Source: an uncultured Candidatus Binatia bacterium
GTDB lineage: Bacteria > Desulfobacterota > Binatia > Bin18
DNA: 64,000 nucleotides
Direction: 5' to 3'
NCBI GenBank assembly: GCA_958296235.1
Contig: OY282457.1
Location: 1,550,501-1,614,500, forward strand
A model generated the notes under the pieces. The model saw nothing but the letters and a program-made list of their open reading frames with translations, was not told the DNA's origin and did no database searches. Every line of letters starts with the position of its first letter. The stretch's first letter is position 1. Positions 51,001 through 59,173 of the stretch are shown here, one piece after another. Made by a program: the position numbers and the translations under genes.

Positions 51001-51738
51001 ATGATCAAACTCAGCGTCAACGTCAATAAAATCGCCACTCTGCGCAACGCCCGGGGCGGCGATCAGCCGAATGTCGTCCGGGCCGCCCAAACCTGCATCG
51101 CCGCCGGCTGTCACGGCATCACCGCGCATCCACGCCCGGACGGTCGCCATATTCGCTATCAGGACGTGAGAGACCTCGCCGCCCTGCTCGTCGGCCATCC
51201 TGGCGTTGAATTCAATATCGAGGGCTATCCTTCGGCTGAGTTTCTGGACCTGGTCTGCCAGGTGCGACCAACCCAGTGCACCCTGGTCCCCGACCCGCCC
51301 GACGCGCTTACCTCAAACGCCGGCTGGAACCTCAGCGGCGATGTCGCTTGGCTCGGTCAGGTCTTGCGGCGTTTACACGACAACGGCATCAGAACCAGTC
51401 TTTTTCTTGAGCCGAATAGCGACCAGGTGAGACGCGCAAAAGAGCTCGGCGCAGACCGGATTGAACTCTATACGGAACGCTATGCCCGTCTGTTTGGCAG
51501 TGCCGAGCAAGCCCAGGTCTATGCCGCGTATCACACCGCAGCCCAAACGGTCCAAGAAGTTAGTCTGGGTCTGAATGCCGGACACGATCTCAACTTGGAT
51601 AATCTGCCTTACTTTGCGGAACATTTACCCGGTTTGCTCGAAGTGTCCATCGGCCACGCCCTGATTTGCGACGCGCTCTACATGGGGCTGGTATCAAGCA
51701 TACAAGCCTATCTGAACGCGCTCGGGTATAAGGCGTAG
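51001..51738 (+). CDS. pdxJ: Pyridoxine 5'-phosphate synthase
   Basis: The 245-residue enzyme makes pyridoxine phosphate from deoxyxylulose 5-phosphate and 3-amino-2-oxopropyl phosphate. It has LSVNVNKIATLRNARGG, the family motif GITAHPRPDGRHI, CTLVPDPPDALTSNAGW and the C-terminal VSIGHALICDALYMGL. Full-length. ATG 51001 has little Shine-Dalgarno match. It is divergent from the M20 gene; no acpS or recO is adjacent as in some other bacteria. Confidence 0.96.
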   Translation: MIKLSVNVNKIATLRNARGGDQPNVVRAAQTCIAAGCHGITAHPRPDGRHIRYQDVRDLAALLVGHPGVEFNIEGYPSAEFLDLVCQVRPTQCTLVPDPPDALTSNAGWNLSGDVAWLGQVLRRLHDNGIRTSLFLEPNSDQVRRAKELGADRIELYTERYARLFGSAEQAQVYAAYHTAAQTVQEVSLGLNAGHDLNLDNLPYFAEHLPGLLEVSIGHALICDALYMGLVSSIQAYLNALGYKA

Positions 51739-51808
51739 CCCTAGGTCGCCCTTCCCCTCAATCCCCAACAAGATTGACGCGGCTTGAGTCCAACAATACA
51801 TTACCCAC

Positions 51809-52093
51809 ATGGCTACACAAACCATCAAATCGACATATTCGCTGGATGTCGAATCCGTAAAAACATTGGAGGCGTTGGCACAACGCTGGAAGGTGTCAAA
51901 GTCCGAAGTGTTGCGGCGCGCTATTCGGAGAGTAGCGATGGAGTGGGAGCCGGAGAGCGGTGTGGCGCTCAGCGCTCTTGACCAGTTGCAGGCTTCTCTG
52001 CGCAAGCGCAAGATCAATGTCACACAATGGGCGCGGACTCTCAATGCTGAGCGCCAAGCGGCTGCTCTGCGGCTATCTTCCAAGTCTCAATGA
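51809..52093 (+). CDS. Ribbon-helix-helix antitoxin (VapB/CopG-like)
   Basis: The 94-residue protein has an RHH DNA-binding segment STYSLDVESVKTLEALAQRW followed by KVSKSEVLRRAIRRVAME at the N-terminus and a longer C-terminal tail (ASLRKRKINVTQWARTLNAE) likely to bind the toxin. It precedes a PIN-domain gene whose ATG overlaps its stop as ATGA, the usual vapBC layout, so translation is coupled. The Shine-Dalgarno is weak. It would repress its own operon. Confidence 0.88.
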   Translation: MATQTIKSTYSLDVESVKTLEALAQRWKVSKSEVLRRAIRRVAMEWEPESGVALSALDQLQASLRKRKINVTQWARTLNAERQAAALRLSSKSQ

Positions 52094-52461
52094 TCCACTT
52101 GGACACGAGCTTTCTGATCCAAGCCCTGAAACTAGGATCACCTGAAGATCGCAAACTGCGAATCTGGATTAAAGAGGGCGAAACACTGATAATGAGTACA
52201 GTCGCCTGGGCAGAGTTCCTGTGCGGTCCACTTGACCGCTCCGAGATGGAATTGGCCGCTGAGATCATCGGACGGCACCGTGACTTCACACCGGAGCACG
52301 CTACGATTGCCGCCCGTTTGTTTAATGAGTCGGGCAGGCGGCGTGGCTCATTGATTGACTGCATGATTGCAGCAACGGCGCTCGTCGATGGCGCGCCCGT
52401 AGCGACTGCGAATATGGCGGACTTTCGCCGATTCGGGGACTCTGGCCTGACTATAGCATAA
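52090..52461 (+). CDS. PIN-domain ribonuclease toxin (VapC-like)
   Basis: The 123-residue protein shows all four acidic positions of VapC toxins: Asp5 in MIHLDTSFLI, Glu42 in VAWAEFLCGP, Asp90 in SLIDCMIAATA and Asp111 in TANMADFRRF. VapC proteins cleave tRNA or rRNA in a Mg-dependent way until neutralised by VapB. It overlaps the RHH antitoxin gene by four bases. Length is normal. It is followed by an AT-rich gene of unknown function that may belong to the same acquired piece. Confidence 0.92.
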   Translation: MIHLDTSFLIQALKLGSPEDRKLRIWIKEGETLIMSTVAWAEFLCGPLDRSEMELAAEIIGRHRDFTPEHATIAARLFNESGRRRGSLIDCMIAATALVDGAPVATANMADFRRFGDSGLTIA

Positions 52462-52505
52462 GGCGTTCTAAGGAAAAGCATAATGCAATCTGAGGCGTAA
52501 CGCTC

Positions 52506-52967
52506 ATGATTAATATATATGCCCGTCTTGCAAAAAAAGAGAACGCTGGAACCGAGGCATTAGTCGATCTCTTGGAACGGATTCTCAAAAAAGACCGAGA
52601 GGCAAAGATTCCAAGGTTTAGGGATTTCATTTCAGAAGTCCTGCTCAACAAACCGACGGCTGAAGAAGAGAAGACAAGCTTCCTGAAGACATTGGCGAAC
52701 ATTCCAGGATATTCGACTAATCAATGGTATAAACGGTCTGGACAGAATTTAGTCCAAGCCGAAAACAGTCCAAATATTGATTCGACGGGATGGTACTATT
52801 ATTGCGGCGCTCACAGAGGCAGCTACGCGAAAATATGTCCAATACAGGAACTACTCGATGATGAAGGCCGGCTCTACAGGCTACAGGAATGGACACACCC
52901 AAGGTTAGCCGAGGCCATTCAACTCTGGAATGTACTTTTTGAAGGAAGGATTATGGGTATACGCTGA
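52506..52967 (+). CDS. Unknown protein next to the VapBC module
   Basis: The 153-residue protein is not recognised. The N-terminus MINIYARLAKKENAGTEALV followed by DLLERILKKDREAKI resembles the opening of some large PD-(D/E)xK-like nuclease families ('ENxxTEAL'), but no catalytic D-ExK is visible. Later parts include GWYYYCGAHRGSYAKIC, with two Cys, and EWTHPRLAEAIQLWNVLF. It is AT-richer than its neighbours, which suggests horizontal gain with the toxin-antitoxin pair. It might be the N-terminal fragment of a defence nuclease or an independent small protein. Confidence 0.6.
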   Translation: MINIYARLAKKENAGTEALVDLLERILKKDREAKIPRFRDFISEVLLNKPTAEEEKTSFLKTLANIPGYSTNQWYKRSGQNLVQAENSPNIDSTGWYYYCGAHRGSYAKICPIQELLDDEGRLYRLQEWTHPRLAEAIQLWNVLFEGRIMGIR

Positions 52968-53035
52968 CAGATTGACCGACCACAACGCACCCCAGAATGG
53001 GCAACGATTGACGCACCGATAAAGGAGGACTCGAC

Positions 53036-54043
53036 ATGCCAGAGCATAAGATTTTTTCGTTAGGGGATTTTCCGCTCGAATGTGGTCTGGTGTTACGCAA
53101 GGCCCAACTCGCCTATCAGGTCTACGGCGAACTCAACAGCCGCAAAGACAACGCCATCCTGCTGTGCTCGTGGTATTCCGGCGATCATACCGGCTATGAA
53201 TTTTTGATCCGGGAAGGCAAGTGTTTCGACCCAAGTAAATATTATGTCATCGCCGTCAATATGTTCACCAACGGGCTGTCTTCTTCTCCCAGCACGACGC
53301 CCGTTCCCATGAATGGCCCGCATTTTCCGGCAACGACCATTCGCGACAATGTACGAGCCCAGCACGCCCTGGTTCAGAGCCTTGGCATTGAGTCGCTCGC
53401 CCTGGTCTCCGGCTACTCAATGGGCGCGCAGCAGTGCTTTCAGTGGGCGGTCAGTTATCCGGCTATGGTCGAACGGATTGCGCCGTGGTGCGGCGCGGCG
53501 CGGACCACTCCGCACACCCATGTCTTTATCGAAGGCTTTACTTCCGCGCTCCGAGCAGACGCGGCCTGGAACCACGGCCATTACGCCCAACCGCCGGCCA
53601 CAGGCGTTCGCGCCATGGCCCGGGTGTATGCCGGCTGGGGCCTGTCGCAGGCCTGGTATCGTGAAGAGCTGTATAAGCAGCTCGGCCATCCGAGCGTCGA
53701 AGATTTCCTGGTCTATTTTTGGGAGAACTTTTTTCTCCAGTGTGACGCAAACAACCTCCTCGCCCAGGCAAAGACCTGGCAGGATCATAATGTCGGTGAC
53801 TCGCCGGGATTTGATGGAGACTGGCGCAAAGCGCTGGCCACCGTTTCCGCCAAGGCCATGATTCTGCCGGGTCAGACCGATCTCTACTTTCCACCAGAAG
53901 ACAGCCAGGCAGAGGCAGACTGCCTGCCGAACGCCGTGTATCGGCCAATCCCGTCCATCTGGGGACATCTGGCGGGAATTGGCATGCATCAGGAGGATAA
54001 CGATTTTATTGACGCGGCGATTCAGGAGTGTCTGGCGTCGTAG
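53036..54043 (+). CDS. MetX-like alpha/beta hydrolase (homoserine acetyltransferase family)
   Basis: The 335-residue protein has the catalytic triad of the homoserine O-acetyltransferase family: Ser in LVSGYSMGAQQCFQWA, Asp in LPGQTDLYFPPED and His in IWGHLAGIG. The early segment LAYQVYGELNSRKDNAILL and the 'SWYSGDHTGYEFLI' stretch replace the usual HALTGDSHV region of true MetX. It may therefore be a hydrolase or acyltransferase with another substrate rather than methionine synthesis. AAAGGAGGA precedes ATG 53036. No met genes are close. Confidence 0.87.
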   Translation: MPEHKIFSLGDFPLECGLVLRKAQLAYQVYGELNSRKDNAILLCSWYSGDHTGYEFLIREGKCFDPSKYYVIAVNMFTNGLSSSPSTTPVPMNGPHFPATTIRDNVRAQHALVQSLGIESLALVSGYSMGAQQCFQWAVSYPAMVERIAPWCGAARTTPHTHVFIEGFTSALRADAAWNHGHYAQPPATGVRAMARVYAGWGLSQAWYREELYKQLGHPSVEDFLVYFWENFFLQCDANNLLAQAKTWQDHNVGDSPGFDGDWRKALATVSAKAMILPGQTDLYFPPEDSQAEADCLPNAVYRPIPSIWGHLAGIGMHQEDNDFIDAAIQECLAS

Positions 54044-54103
54044 GACGGACCTTACAGTCCACCGTCAAGAACACACGACAGGAAAGGCACTCCTGCTCCT
54101 GAC

Positions 54104-54431
54104 CTCACAGCAGTTTCACCAACGCGGCGACCACGCCGATGGCGACGACCATCATCGAGCCGAGGCGGATCGTCAGCCGTAGTTCCAGCTCTTTCAGATC
54201 CTGCTTGGTAGCCAGTTTTTCATCGATCAAGGTCGCCTGCGAGCGCGCCAGCACCTCGGCCTGCGCTTCCGGCATCCCGGCTTGGGTCAGCTCTTTCACA
54301 AAGGCGTGGGTATCGAAGACAATGGTGCTCATGCGCGGTCCGTATGTTCCACACTCACAGCAGTTTCACCAACGCGGCGACCACGCCGATGGCGACGACC
54401 ATCATCGAGCCGAGGCGGATCGTCAGCCGTA
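54104..54431. repeat. Tandem gene duplication: identical 78-bp blocks 250 bp apart
   Basis: Bases 54104-54181 are identical to 54354-54431. Further near-identical sequence continues in both copies. This is a recent tandem duplication giving the two small genes at 54105-54332 and 54355-54615. Confidence 0.9.
54105..54332 (-). CDS. Small coiled-coil membrane-anchored protein (DUF1640-like), short copy
   Basis: The 75-residue protein begins STIVFDTHAFVKELTQAGMP, followed by EAQAEVLARSQATLIDEKLA, a short heptad region TKQDLKELELRLTIRL and the hydrophobic C-terminus MMVVAIGVVAALVKLL. It is nearly identical to the gene just upstream except for loss of an 11-residue heptad stretch (ARLRHDMKELE). 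It shares the FDT head and the anchored coiled coil with the protein at 4347-4640. The role is unknown. The start is ATG 54332. Confidence 0.75.
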   Translation of the reverse strand: MSTIVFDTHAFVKELTQAGMPEAQAEVLARSQATLIDEKLATKQDLKELELRLTIRLGSMMVVAIGVVAALVKLL

Positions 54432-54615
54432 ATTCCAACTCTTTCATATCGTGGCGAAGGCGCGCTTCGAGTTCCTTCAGGTCCTGCTTGGTAGCCAGTT
54501 TTTCATCGATCAAGGTCGCTTGCGAGCGCGCCAGCACCTCGGCCTGCGCCTCCGGCATCCCGGCCTGGGTCAATTCTTTCACAAAGGCGTGAGTGTCGAA
54601 CGCGAGAGTCGCCAT
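54355..54615 (-). CDS. Small coiled-coil membrane-anchored protein (DUF1640-like), long copy
   Basis: The 86-residue protein is ATLAFDTHAFVKELTQAGMP at the head, then EAQAEVLARSQATLIDEKLA, TKQDLKELEARLRHDMKELE and the membrane end. The coiled coil is one 11-residue unit longer than in its tandem neighbour. The anchor implies a membrane-attached trimer or higher oligomer, as for DUF1640/CCDC90-like proteins. It lies 22 bp from its paralogue and is probably co-transcribed. The start is ATG 54615. Function is unknown; the separate relative at 4347 sits next to a HigA-like antitoxin. Confidence 0.75.
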   Translation of the reverse strand: MATLAFDTHAFVKELTQAGMPEAQAEVLARSQATLIDEKLATKQDLKELEARLRHDMKELELRLTIRLGSMMVVAIGVVAALVKLL

Positions 54616-54803
54616 GTTTGTATCCGCACCCTGGTTTCAAGCATACTCACGCCTGCCGGTCAATCAAACAGCCGCAACCGCCCTGTTGTTGTGGCGGGTG
54701 GGTCTGATATGGAAATACCCGCACGCGAAGCCAGCATATTCGTGTACCCCCGACAATCCGTCAAGCGAGGCAAAGCGCAAGAAAGAAGAAAGAGGAGAAT
54801 ACG

Positions 54804-55595
54804 ATGGAAGAAGCCGTTTATTGGAGTCGTGAGGGCAGTATTGCAACCATTACCCTGAACCGTCCGGCCCAGTTTAACGTGATGAACCATGAACTCTCAG
54901 CCGGCTTACGCACGGCCCTGATGGAGTGCTGGGATGATGACGAGGTGCGGGCGGTGGTTCTCACCGGGAATGGCAAGGCGTTTAGCGGGGGCGGCGATAT
55001 CAAGTTCTTTGTCGAAGCCCTGGCCCAGCAGCGTATTATTCCAAGCCTGGAGAAAATGATGCCCGTCCTGCACGCGGCCATTGCCACGGTCCGTGAAATT
55101 CCCAAACCCGTCATTGCCGCGCTCAACGGCGTGGCCGCCGGCGGCGGGTTCGGTTTGGCGCTCGCTTGCGATTTCCGCATTGCCTCGCCTCAGGTCAATC
55201 TTGTCACCGCCTTTCTGGGTATTGGCGCAAGCCCGGACTCCAGCTCAACCTTTTTCCTGCCCCGTTACGTGGGACTGGCCAAGGCAACCGAAATGTTTTT
55301 GCGCAACAAGCCCGTTCCAGCTGAAGAAGCGCTGAACCTGGGACTGCTGACCGCGGTGGTCGAGCCCAACCAGGTGATGGCCGAGGCGAAAAAACTAGCC
55401 GAAGAATTGGCCCAGGGTCCGACTGCCGCGTTTGGACGGACCAAACTGCTGCTCAATCAAAGCCTTGGCAACTCCCTACACGAACAATTGCACAGCGAAG
55501 CCCGCTCAATCACCCTGTCGATGGGGACACCGGATTTCGCGGAGGGAATTACCGCCTTTGTCGAGAAACGCAAAGCCCGCTTCACAGGCAAGTAA
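54804..55595 (+). CDS. Enoyl-CoA hydratase/isomerase
   Basis: The 263-residue crotonase-fold protein has the oxyanion-hole segments GNGKAFSGGGDIKFFV and NGVAAGGGFGLALACDFRI. At the catalytic Glu positions it reads FLGIGASPDSSSTFFLPRYV: Asp209-type (SPDSS) as in 2-(1,2-epoxy-1,2-dihydrophenyl)acetyl-CoA isomerase PaaG, suggesting an isomerase rather than a hydratase. ATG 54804 follows AGAGGAGAA. A quinone oxidoreductase gene follows after 20 bp. Confidence 0.88.
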   Translation: MEEAVYWSREGSIATITLNRPAQFNVMNHELSAGLRTALMECWDDDEVRAVVLTGNGKAFSGGGDIKFFVEALAQQRIIPSLEKMMPVLHAAIATVREIPKPVIAALNGVAAGGGFGLALACDFRIASPQVNLVTAFLGIGASPDSSSTFFLPRYVGLAKATEMFLRNKPVPAEEALNLGLLTAVVEPNQVMAEAKKLAEELAQGPTAAFGRTKLLLNQSLGNSLHEQLHSEARSITLSMGTPDFAEGITAFVEKRKARFTGK

Positions 55596-55615
55596 CTCCG
55601 CGCTCGGGGAGCAAT

Positions 55616-56596
55616 ATGCAGGCTATTACCATTGCAGCGCCGGGCGGCCCGGACGTTCTCAAGTTGGGCGCCGTCCCTGATCCAATACCCCGCCCGGAAC
55701 AGATTCTTGTGCGGGTTCGTGCAACCGCACTCAACCGGGCGGATACGCTCCAGCGCCAGGGCCTATATCCACCACCGCCGGGTGAGTCCGATATTCTCGG
55801 GCTCGAACTCGCCGGAGAGGTGGAAGCCGTGGGCTCGGCAGTGACCACGGTTGCCGTTGGCGAGCGTGTCTTCGGTCTGGTTGGTGGGGGCGGCTACGCA
55901 GAAAAGGCGGTCATTGACGCTCGCATGGCTATGCCGATTCCCGAGGGTTGGAGCTTTGCCCAAGCCGCGGCCGTGCCGGAGGTGTATTTCACCGCTCAGG
56001 AAACGATATTTACCCTGGCCGGTCTGAAGCGGGGCGAAACCATCCTGATCCACGCCGGGGCGAGCGGAGTGGGGACGGCGGCTATTCAGATGGCCCGCGA
56101 GACCGGGGCAACCGCGCTGGTCACAGCCGGCTCGGCCGAAAAGATTCAGCGTTGTGTGGACCTCGGCGCAACTGCCGGCTGCAACTATAAAGAGCAGAAC
56201 TTCGCCGAGTGGGTGCAACGCGCCACCAAGGGAAGAGGCGTTGATGTTATAGAAGATTTTATTGGCGCGGCGTATTGGGACAAGAACCTCACAAGTCTCA
56301 CGCCGGGCGGACGCCTGGTCCTCGTCGGCGTGATGGGCGGAGTCAAAGTGGAAACGAATCTGGGCTTGATTCTGAGAAAACGCCTCCAGGTGTTTGGCTC
56401 CGTGCTGCGCACTCGAACCCTGGCCGATAAAATCGACATCACCCGCCGCTTTCAGGCGAGCTGGCTGCCGCCTTTAGCCGCCGGCAGGATCAGGCCCATT
56501 ATTGATTGCCGCTTTCCCTTGGAGCGGGCCGGCGAGGCGCATCAGTACATGGAGGACAATAGGAATTTCGGCAAGATTATTCTGGAAGTCCCCTAA
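55616..56596 (+). CDS. NAD(P)H quinone oxidoreductase, PIG3-type MDR
   Basis: The 326-residue protein is a zinc-free medium-chain reductase of the PIG3/quinone oxidoreductase group: QAITIAAPGGPDVLKLGAVP at the start, RADTLQRQGLYPPPPGESD, LGLELAGEVEAVGSAV and the cofactor motif LIHAGASGVGTAAIQMARET. It would use NADPH to reduce quinones or enones. It follows the crotonase gene by 20 bp and may process its product. A hairpin terminator follows, convergent with the beta-propeller gene. Confidence 0.92.
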   Translation: MQAITIAAPGGPDVLKLGAVPDPIPRPEQILVRVRATALNRADTLQRQGLYPPPPGESDILGLELAGEVEAVGSAVTTVAVGERVFGLVGGGGYAEKAVIDARMAMPIPEGWSFAQAAAVPEVYFTAQETIFTLAGLKRGETILIHAGASGVGTAAIQMARETGATALVTAGSAEKIQRCVDLGATAGCNYKEQNFAEWVQRATKGRGVDVIEDFIGAAYWDKNLTSLTPGGRLVLVGVMGGVKVETNLGLILRKRLQVFGSVLRTRTLADKIDITRRFQASWLPPLAAGRIRPIIDCRFPLERAGEAHQYMEDNRNFGKIILEVP

Positions 56597-56611
56597 GCGC
56601 AGCCTCAGGCA

Positions 56612-56631
56612 GGGACGGCCTCAGCCGTCCC
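56612..56631. terminator. Hairpin between convergent genes
   Basis: GGGACGGC (56612-56619) and GCCGTCCC (56624-56631) form an 8-bp perfect stem with a CTCA loop, extended by CAG/CTG outside. It sits between two convergent genes; there is no U-tract on the plus strand. Confidence 0.55.
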
Positions 56632-56641
56632 CTGTCCAGGT

Positions 56642-58234
56642 CTAGGCCCGCTTGAGTGTCAGCACGCTCCCCTCGCCATCGGCAGCAATATAGACCGTCC
56701 CATCTCCACCCACGGCCAAGCCGGAGAATGGGGTGAGCGGCCCCTGAATCAGACCGGCAATCCCCATGAGTATTTGTGGGGTCACGCCAGGCTGAGCGCC
56801 GACCGGCAGGCCGGAAGCAATCGTCTGTTGCTGTTTTGCACCAAGCGACACGGCGATGAGTTCTTTGCTGCCGGCGTCAACAATCAGGAGTTGATCGCCA
56901 AGCAGGCCGAGACCCTGGGGCGACGACAGGCCCTCGACCACGGCTGAGCTGCCACCATTCACATGTGACACCTGACCTTTGTCAGGCTCGCTGACATAGC
57001 ACGACCCATCACCGGCCACGACCACGCCATTCGGGCGGCCAAGACCGCGGGCTAAGACGCTGACGTTGCCGTCTGCGGTCACTTTGAGCAGGCGTCCTTC
57101 GCCGCCCTCTGCGACCACAACCGCGCCGTCCTGGGTCGGCGCGAGGCTATAGAGTTCGTTGAGTTCGCTGACCAGGGTCTGCGGTTCGCGTGTGCTGAAA
57201 TCATACAGGACAACTTCACCGGCTGAGGTCGTCACATACACGCTATTGGCCGGACCGGCGGCAATGCCGCGGATAAAGCCGGGATAGCCTTCTTGGGTGA
57301 ACATCGTCGGACGGCTGACCTGTCCGTCCCGGCTGACGGATATCATACTCATGCCATCAGCCGCATAGACAGCGCCGTCGCCGGTCACGGTGATGCCGAA
57401 CGGGCCGAGCAGACCCGCGGGCGCCAGGATGCGCTCAGTTCCGTCCGCCAGAATCTCGGCGACCCCACCGTCCACAAAGTGGGAAATAAAGAGCCGGTTG
57501 TCATCCGCAAAGGCGAGATTGTCGATCCCCGGTCGGACCTTTGCCACAACGGTCTTTTCTCCGCTCTGGATATCGACCCTTGTCACTTCCCCGCTGGCGG
57601 CCTGGGTTGTTGTCAGCAGGCCGTTCTGGTCAAACTTGACCGCAGTTGGAACAGCAAAGCCAGACATAAAGCGTTCAGGCGCTCCACCTTCGAGCGGGCA
57701 GCGCCAGATCTCACCCGCCGCGATTTGCGGGAAATACAGCTTGCCGTCAGGCCCAACCGAGAGCGCGTTGGGCAGCGGCAGGTTCTCGGCTATCACCCGT
57801 GGCTCTCGACCGTCTGGATACAGTTCAAACAGGCGGCCGCCGGGGCGGCATTCGTCCATGAACAAGCGGTCCTGGTAGGCGGTGATGCCGTTTGCCGCCG
57901 GCACATTATCCGCAATGACCCGGACCTCACCGCTGGGCGTGCGGGCGCTGACCCGCGCGCTCATCACCTCGGTCACATACATGACGTCGTGCGAGTCAAA
58001 GGCGATATCGTCTGGCGCAACGATCGGCCCACCAACCGGCGAGATCGTTGCGCACGCGCCGCTGCCAGTATCGACCGCGCTCACCTGACTGCCAAACGCC
58101 TGGACCACATAGAGTTGCCCGTCCGAACCCATGCGCATCCCGTTCGCCCCGAACAGCGCGCTGGGCGACGAGAGACGCGCCAACTGCCAGCCGGCTGCGG
58201 CCTGGGGCTGGGTGTTTTCTCCGTACCGATTCAT
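56642..58234 (-). CDS. SMP-30/NHL-type beta-propeller protein
   Basis: The 530-residue protein is built of many similar beta-blades, such as GMRMGSDGQLYVVQAFGSQV, LSVGPDGKLYFPQIAAGEIW, ITVTGDGAVYAADGMSMISV and LAVGGDGTVYIAADGEGSVL, a two-propeller layout of about 10-12 blades. Relatives are gluconolactonases, streptogramin lyases (Vgb) and NHL proteins. No signal peptide is seen. The SMP-30-like metal ligands cannot be assigned with confidence. ATG 58234 has GGAGGGGA upstream. It follows an enoyl-CoA hydratase gene by 28 bp on the same strand and may act on a lactone in the same route. Confidence 0.82.
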   Translation of the reverse strand: MNRYGENTQPQAAAGWQLARLSSPSALFGANGMRMGSDGQLYVVQAFGSQVSAVDTGSGACATISPVGGPIVAPDDIAFDSHDVMYVTEVMSARVSARTPSGEVRVIADNVPAANGITAYQDRLFMDECRPGGRLFELYPDGREPRVIAENLPLPNALSVGPDGKLYFPQIAAGEIWRCPLEGGAPERFMSGFAVPTAVKFDQNGLLTTTQAASGEVTRVDIQSGEKTVVAKVRPGIDNLAFADDNRLFISHFVDGGVAEILADGTERILAPAGLLGPFGITVTGDGAVYAADGMSMISVSRDGQVSRPTMFTQEGYPGFIRGIAAGPANSVYVTTSAGEVVLYDFSTREPQTLVSELNELYSLAPTQDGAVVVAEGGEGRLLKVTADGNVSVLARGLGRPNGVVVAGDGSCYVSEPDKGQVSHVNGGSSAVVEGLSSPQGLGLLGDQLLIVDAGSKELIAVSLGAKQQQTIASGLPVGAQPGVTPQILMGIAGLIQGPLTPFSGLAVGGDGTVYIAADGEGSVLTLKRA

Positions 58235-58262
58235 ATTCCCCTCCTTCGGTCGTGCTGTGTAG

Positions 58263-59060
58263 CTATTGTCCTTTGAATACGGGTTTTCGTCGCTCCCGCC
58301 AAGCTTGATGGGCTTCGTGACTATCTTCAGTCTGACCGAGCAGCATGAAGCGGTAGATGTCGGTCTGCGCCGCCTCTTTGAGCGAGGCGATATCGAGCCC
58401 TTTATTCAGCGACTCTTTGGCCAGCCGCACTGCCAGCGGCGGCAGGGCGGCCAGCCGCTGGGCATAGTCTTGCGCCAAGGGCCTGAGTTTCGGGAGCGAC
58501 ACGACTTTATTGACCAACCCGACCCGGTAGGCTTCCTGGGCGCTCATGCGTTCTCCAAGCAGCACCATTTCCATGGCTTTCCCACGCCCGACATAGCGCG
58601 CGAGTCGCACCGCTCCGCCATAGGCCGGCAGGATGCCGAGCGGAACCTGGGGCAGGCCGAGCTCGGCATTGTCCGAGGCAAGCAGAATATCGCAGCACAG
58701 CGTAATCAGACAGCCAATCCCGACGGCAAAACCGTTAATCGCGGCAACAACGGGTTTGGGATAGTCGGCGACCGCATTAAATACGGGGAAGCCTTTGGGC
58801 GAGACAGAGGCCAGGTGCGCGCCAACGGTGGTGACCTTGTGGGTCTTGGCATTACCCAAATCCGCGCCGGCAGAAAACGCCTTGTCCCCGCTGCCAGTCA
58901 GAATGGTGACCAGAACCTCCGGGTCGTCTTCCATCCTACCGAAGACGGCGATGATCTCTTCCGACATCTGGGTGGTCCACGCGTTGCGTTTCTCGGGGCG
59001 ATTAATCGTGACAGTCGCTATCCCGTCCTGCTTTTCGTAGATCAGCGTTTCGTATGACAT
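58263..59060 (-). CDS. Enoyl-CoA hydratase/isomerase (second)
   Basis: The 265-residue crotonase-fold enzyme has NRPEKRNAWTTQMSEE at the start, oxyanion segments GSGDKAFSAGADLGNAK and NGFAVGIGCLITLCCDI, and NAELGLPQVPLGILPAYGGA. The latter reads Glu in SDNAELGLPQVPLG and Gly-rich PAYGGA where hydratases have a second Glu; hydratase or isomerase activity is likely. ATG 59060 follows AGGAGGGCCGCCC. It lies between the HpaB-family gene (113 bp upstream) and the propeller gene and shares their strand. Confidence 0.88.
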   Translation of the reverse strand: MSYETLIYEKQDGIATVTINRPEKRNAWTTQMSEEIIAVFGRMEDDPEVLVTILTGSGDKAFSAGADLGNAKTHKVTTVGAHLASVSPKGFPVFNAVADYPKPVVAAINGFAVGIGCLITLCCDILLASDNAELGLPQVPLGILPAYGGAVRLARYVGRGKAMEMVLLGERMSAQEAYRVGLVNKVVSLPKLRPLAQDYAQRLAALPPLAVRLAKESLNKGLDIASLKEAAQTDIYRFMLLGQTEDSHEAHQAWRERRKPVFKGQ

Positions 59061-59173
59061 GGGCGGCCCTCCTGTGTCATGTGGCTCGGTTCCAACTGAT
59101 TGCCAAACAAAACGGGGCGGCTCCCCAGCCACCCCGGCTATAGTACTGACCTGCTAACGGGAAGAGACAGACC

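Noticed and set aside
54050-54640. Flanking direct repeats around the duplicated coiled-coil genes, as at 4233/5031
   Set aside because: Comparing both flanks by eye gave no shared sequence; the duplication itself is the only repeat.
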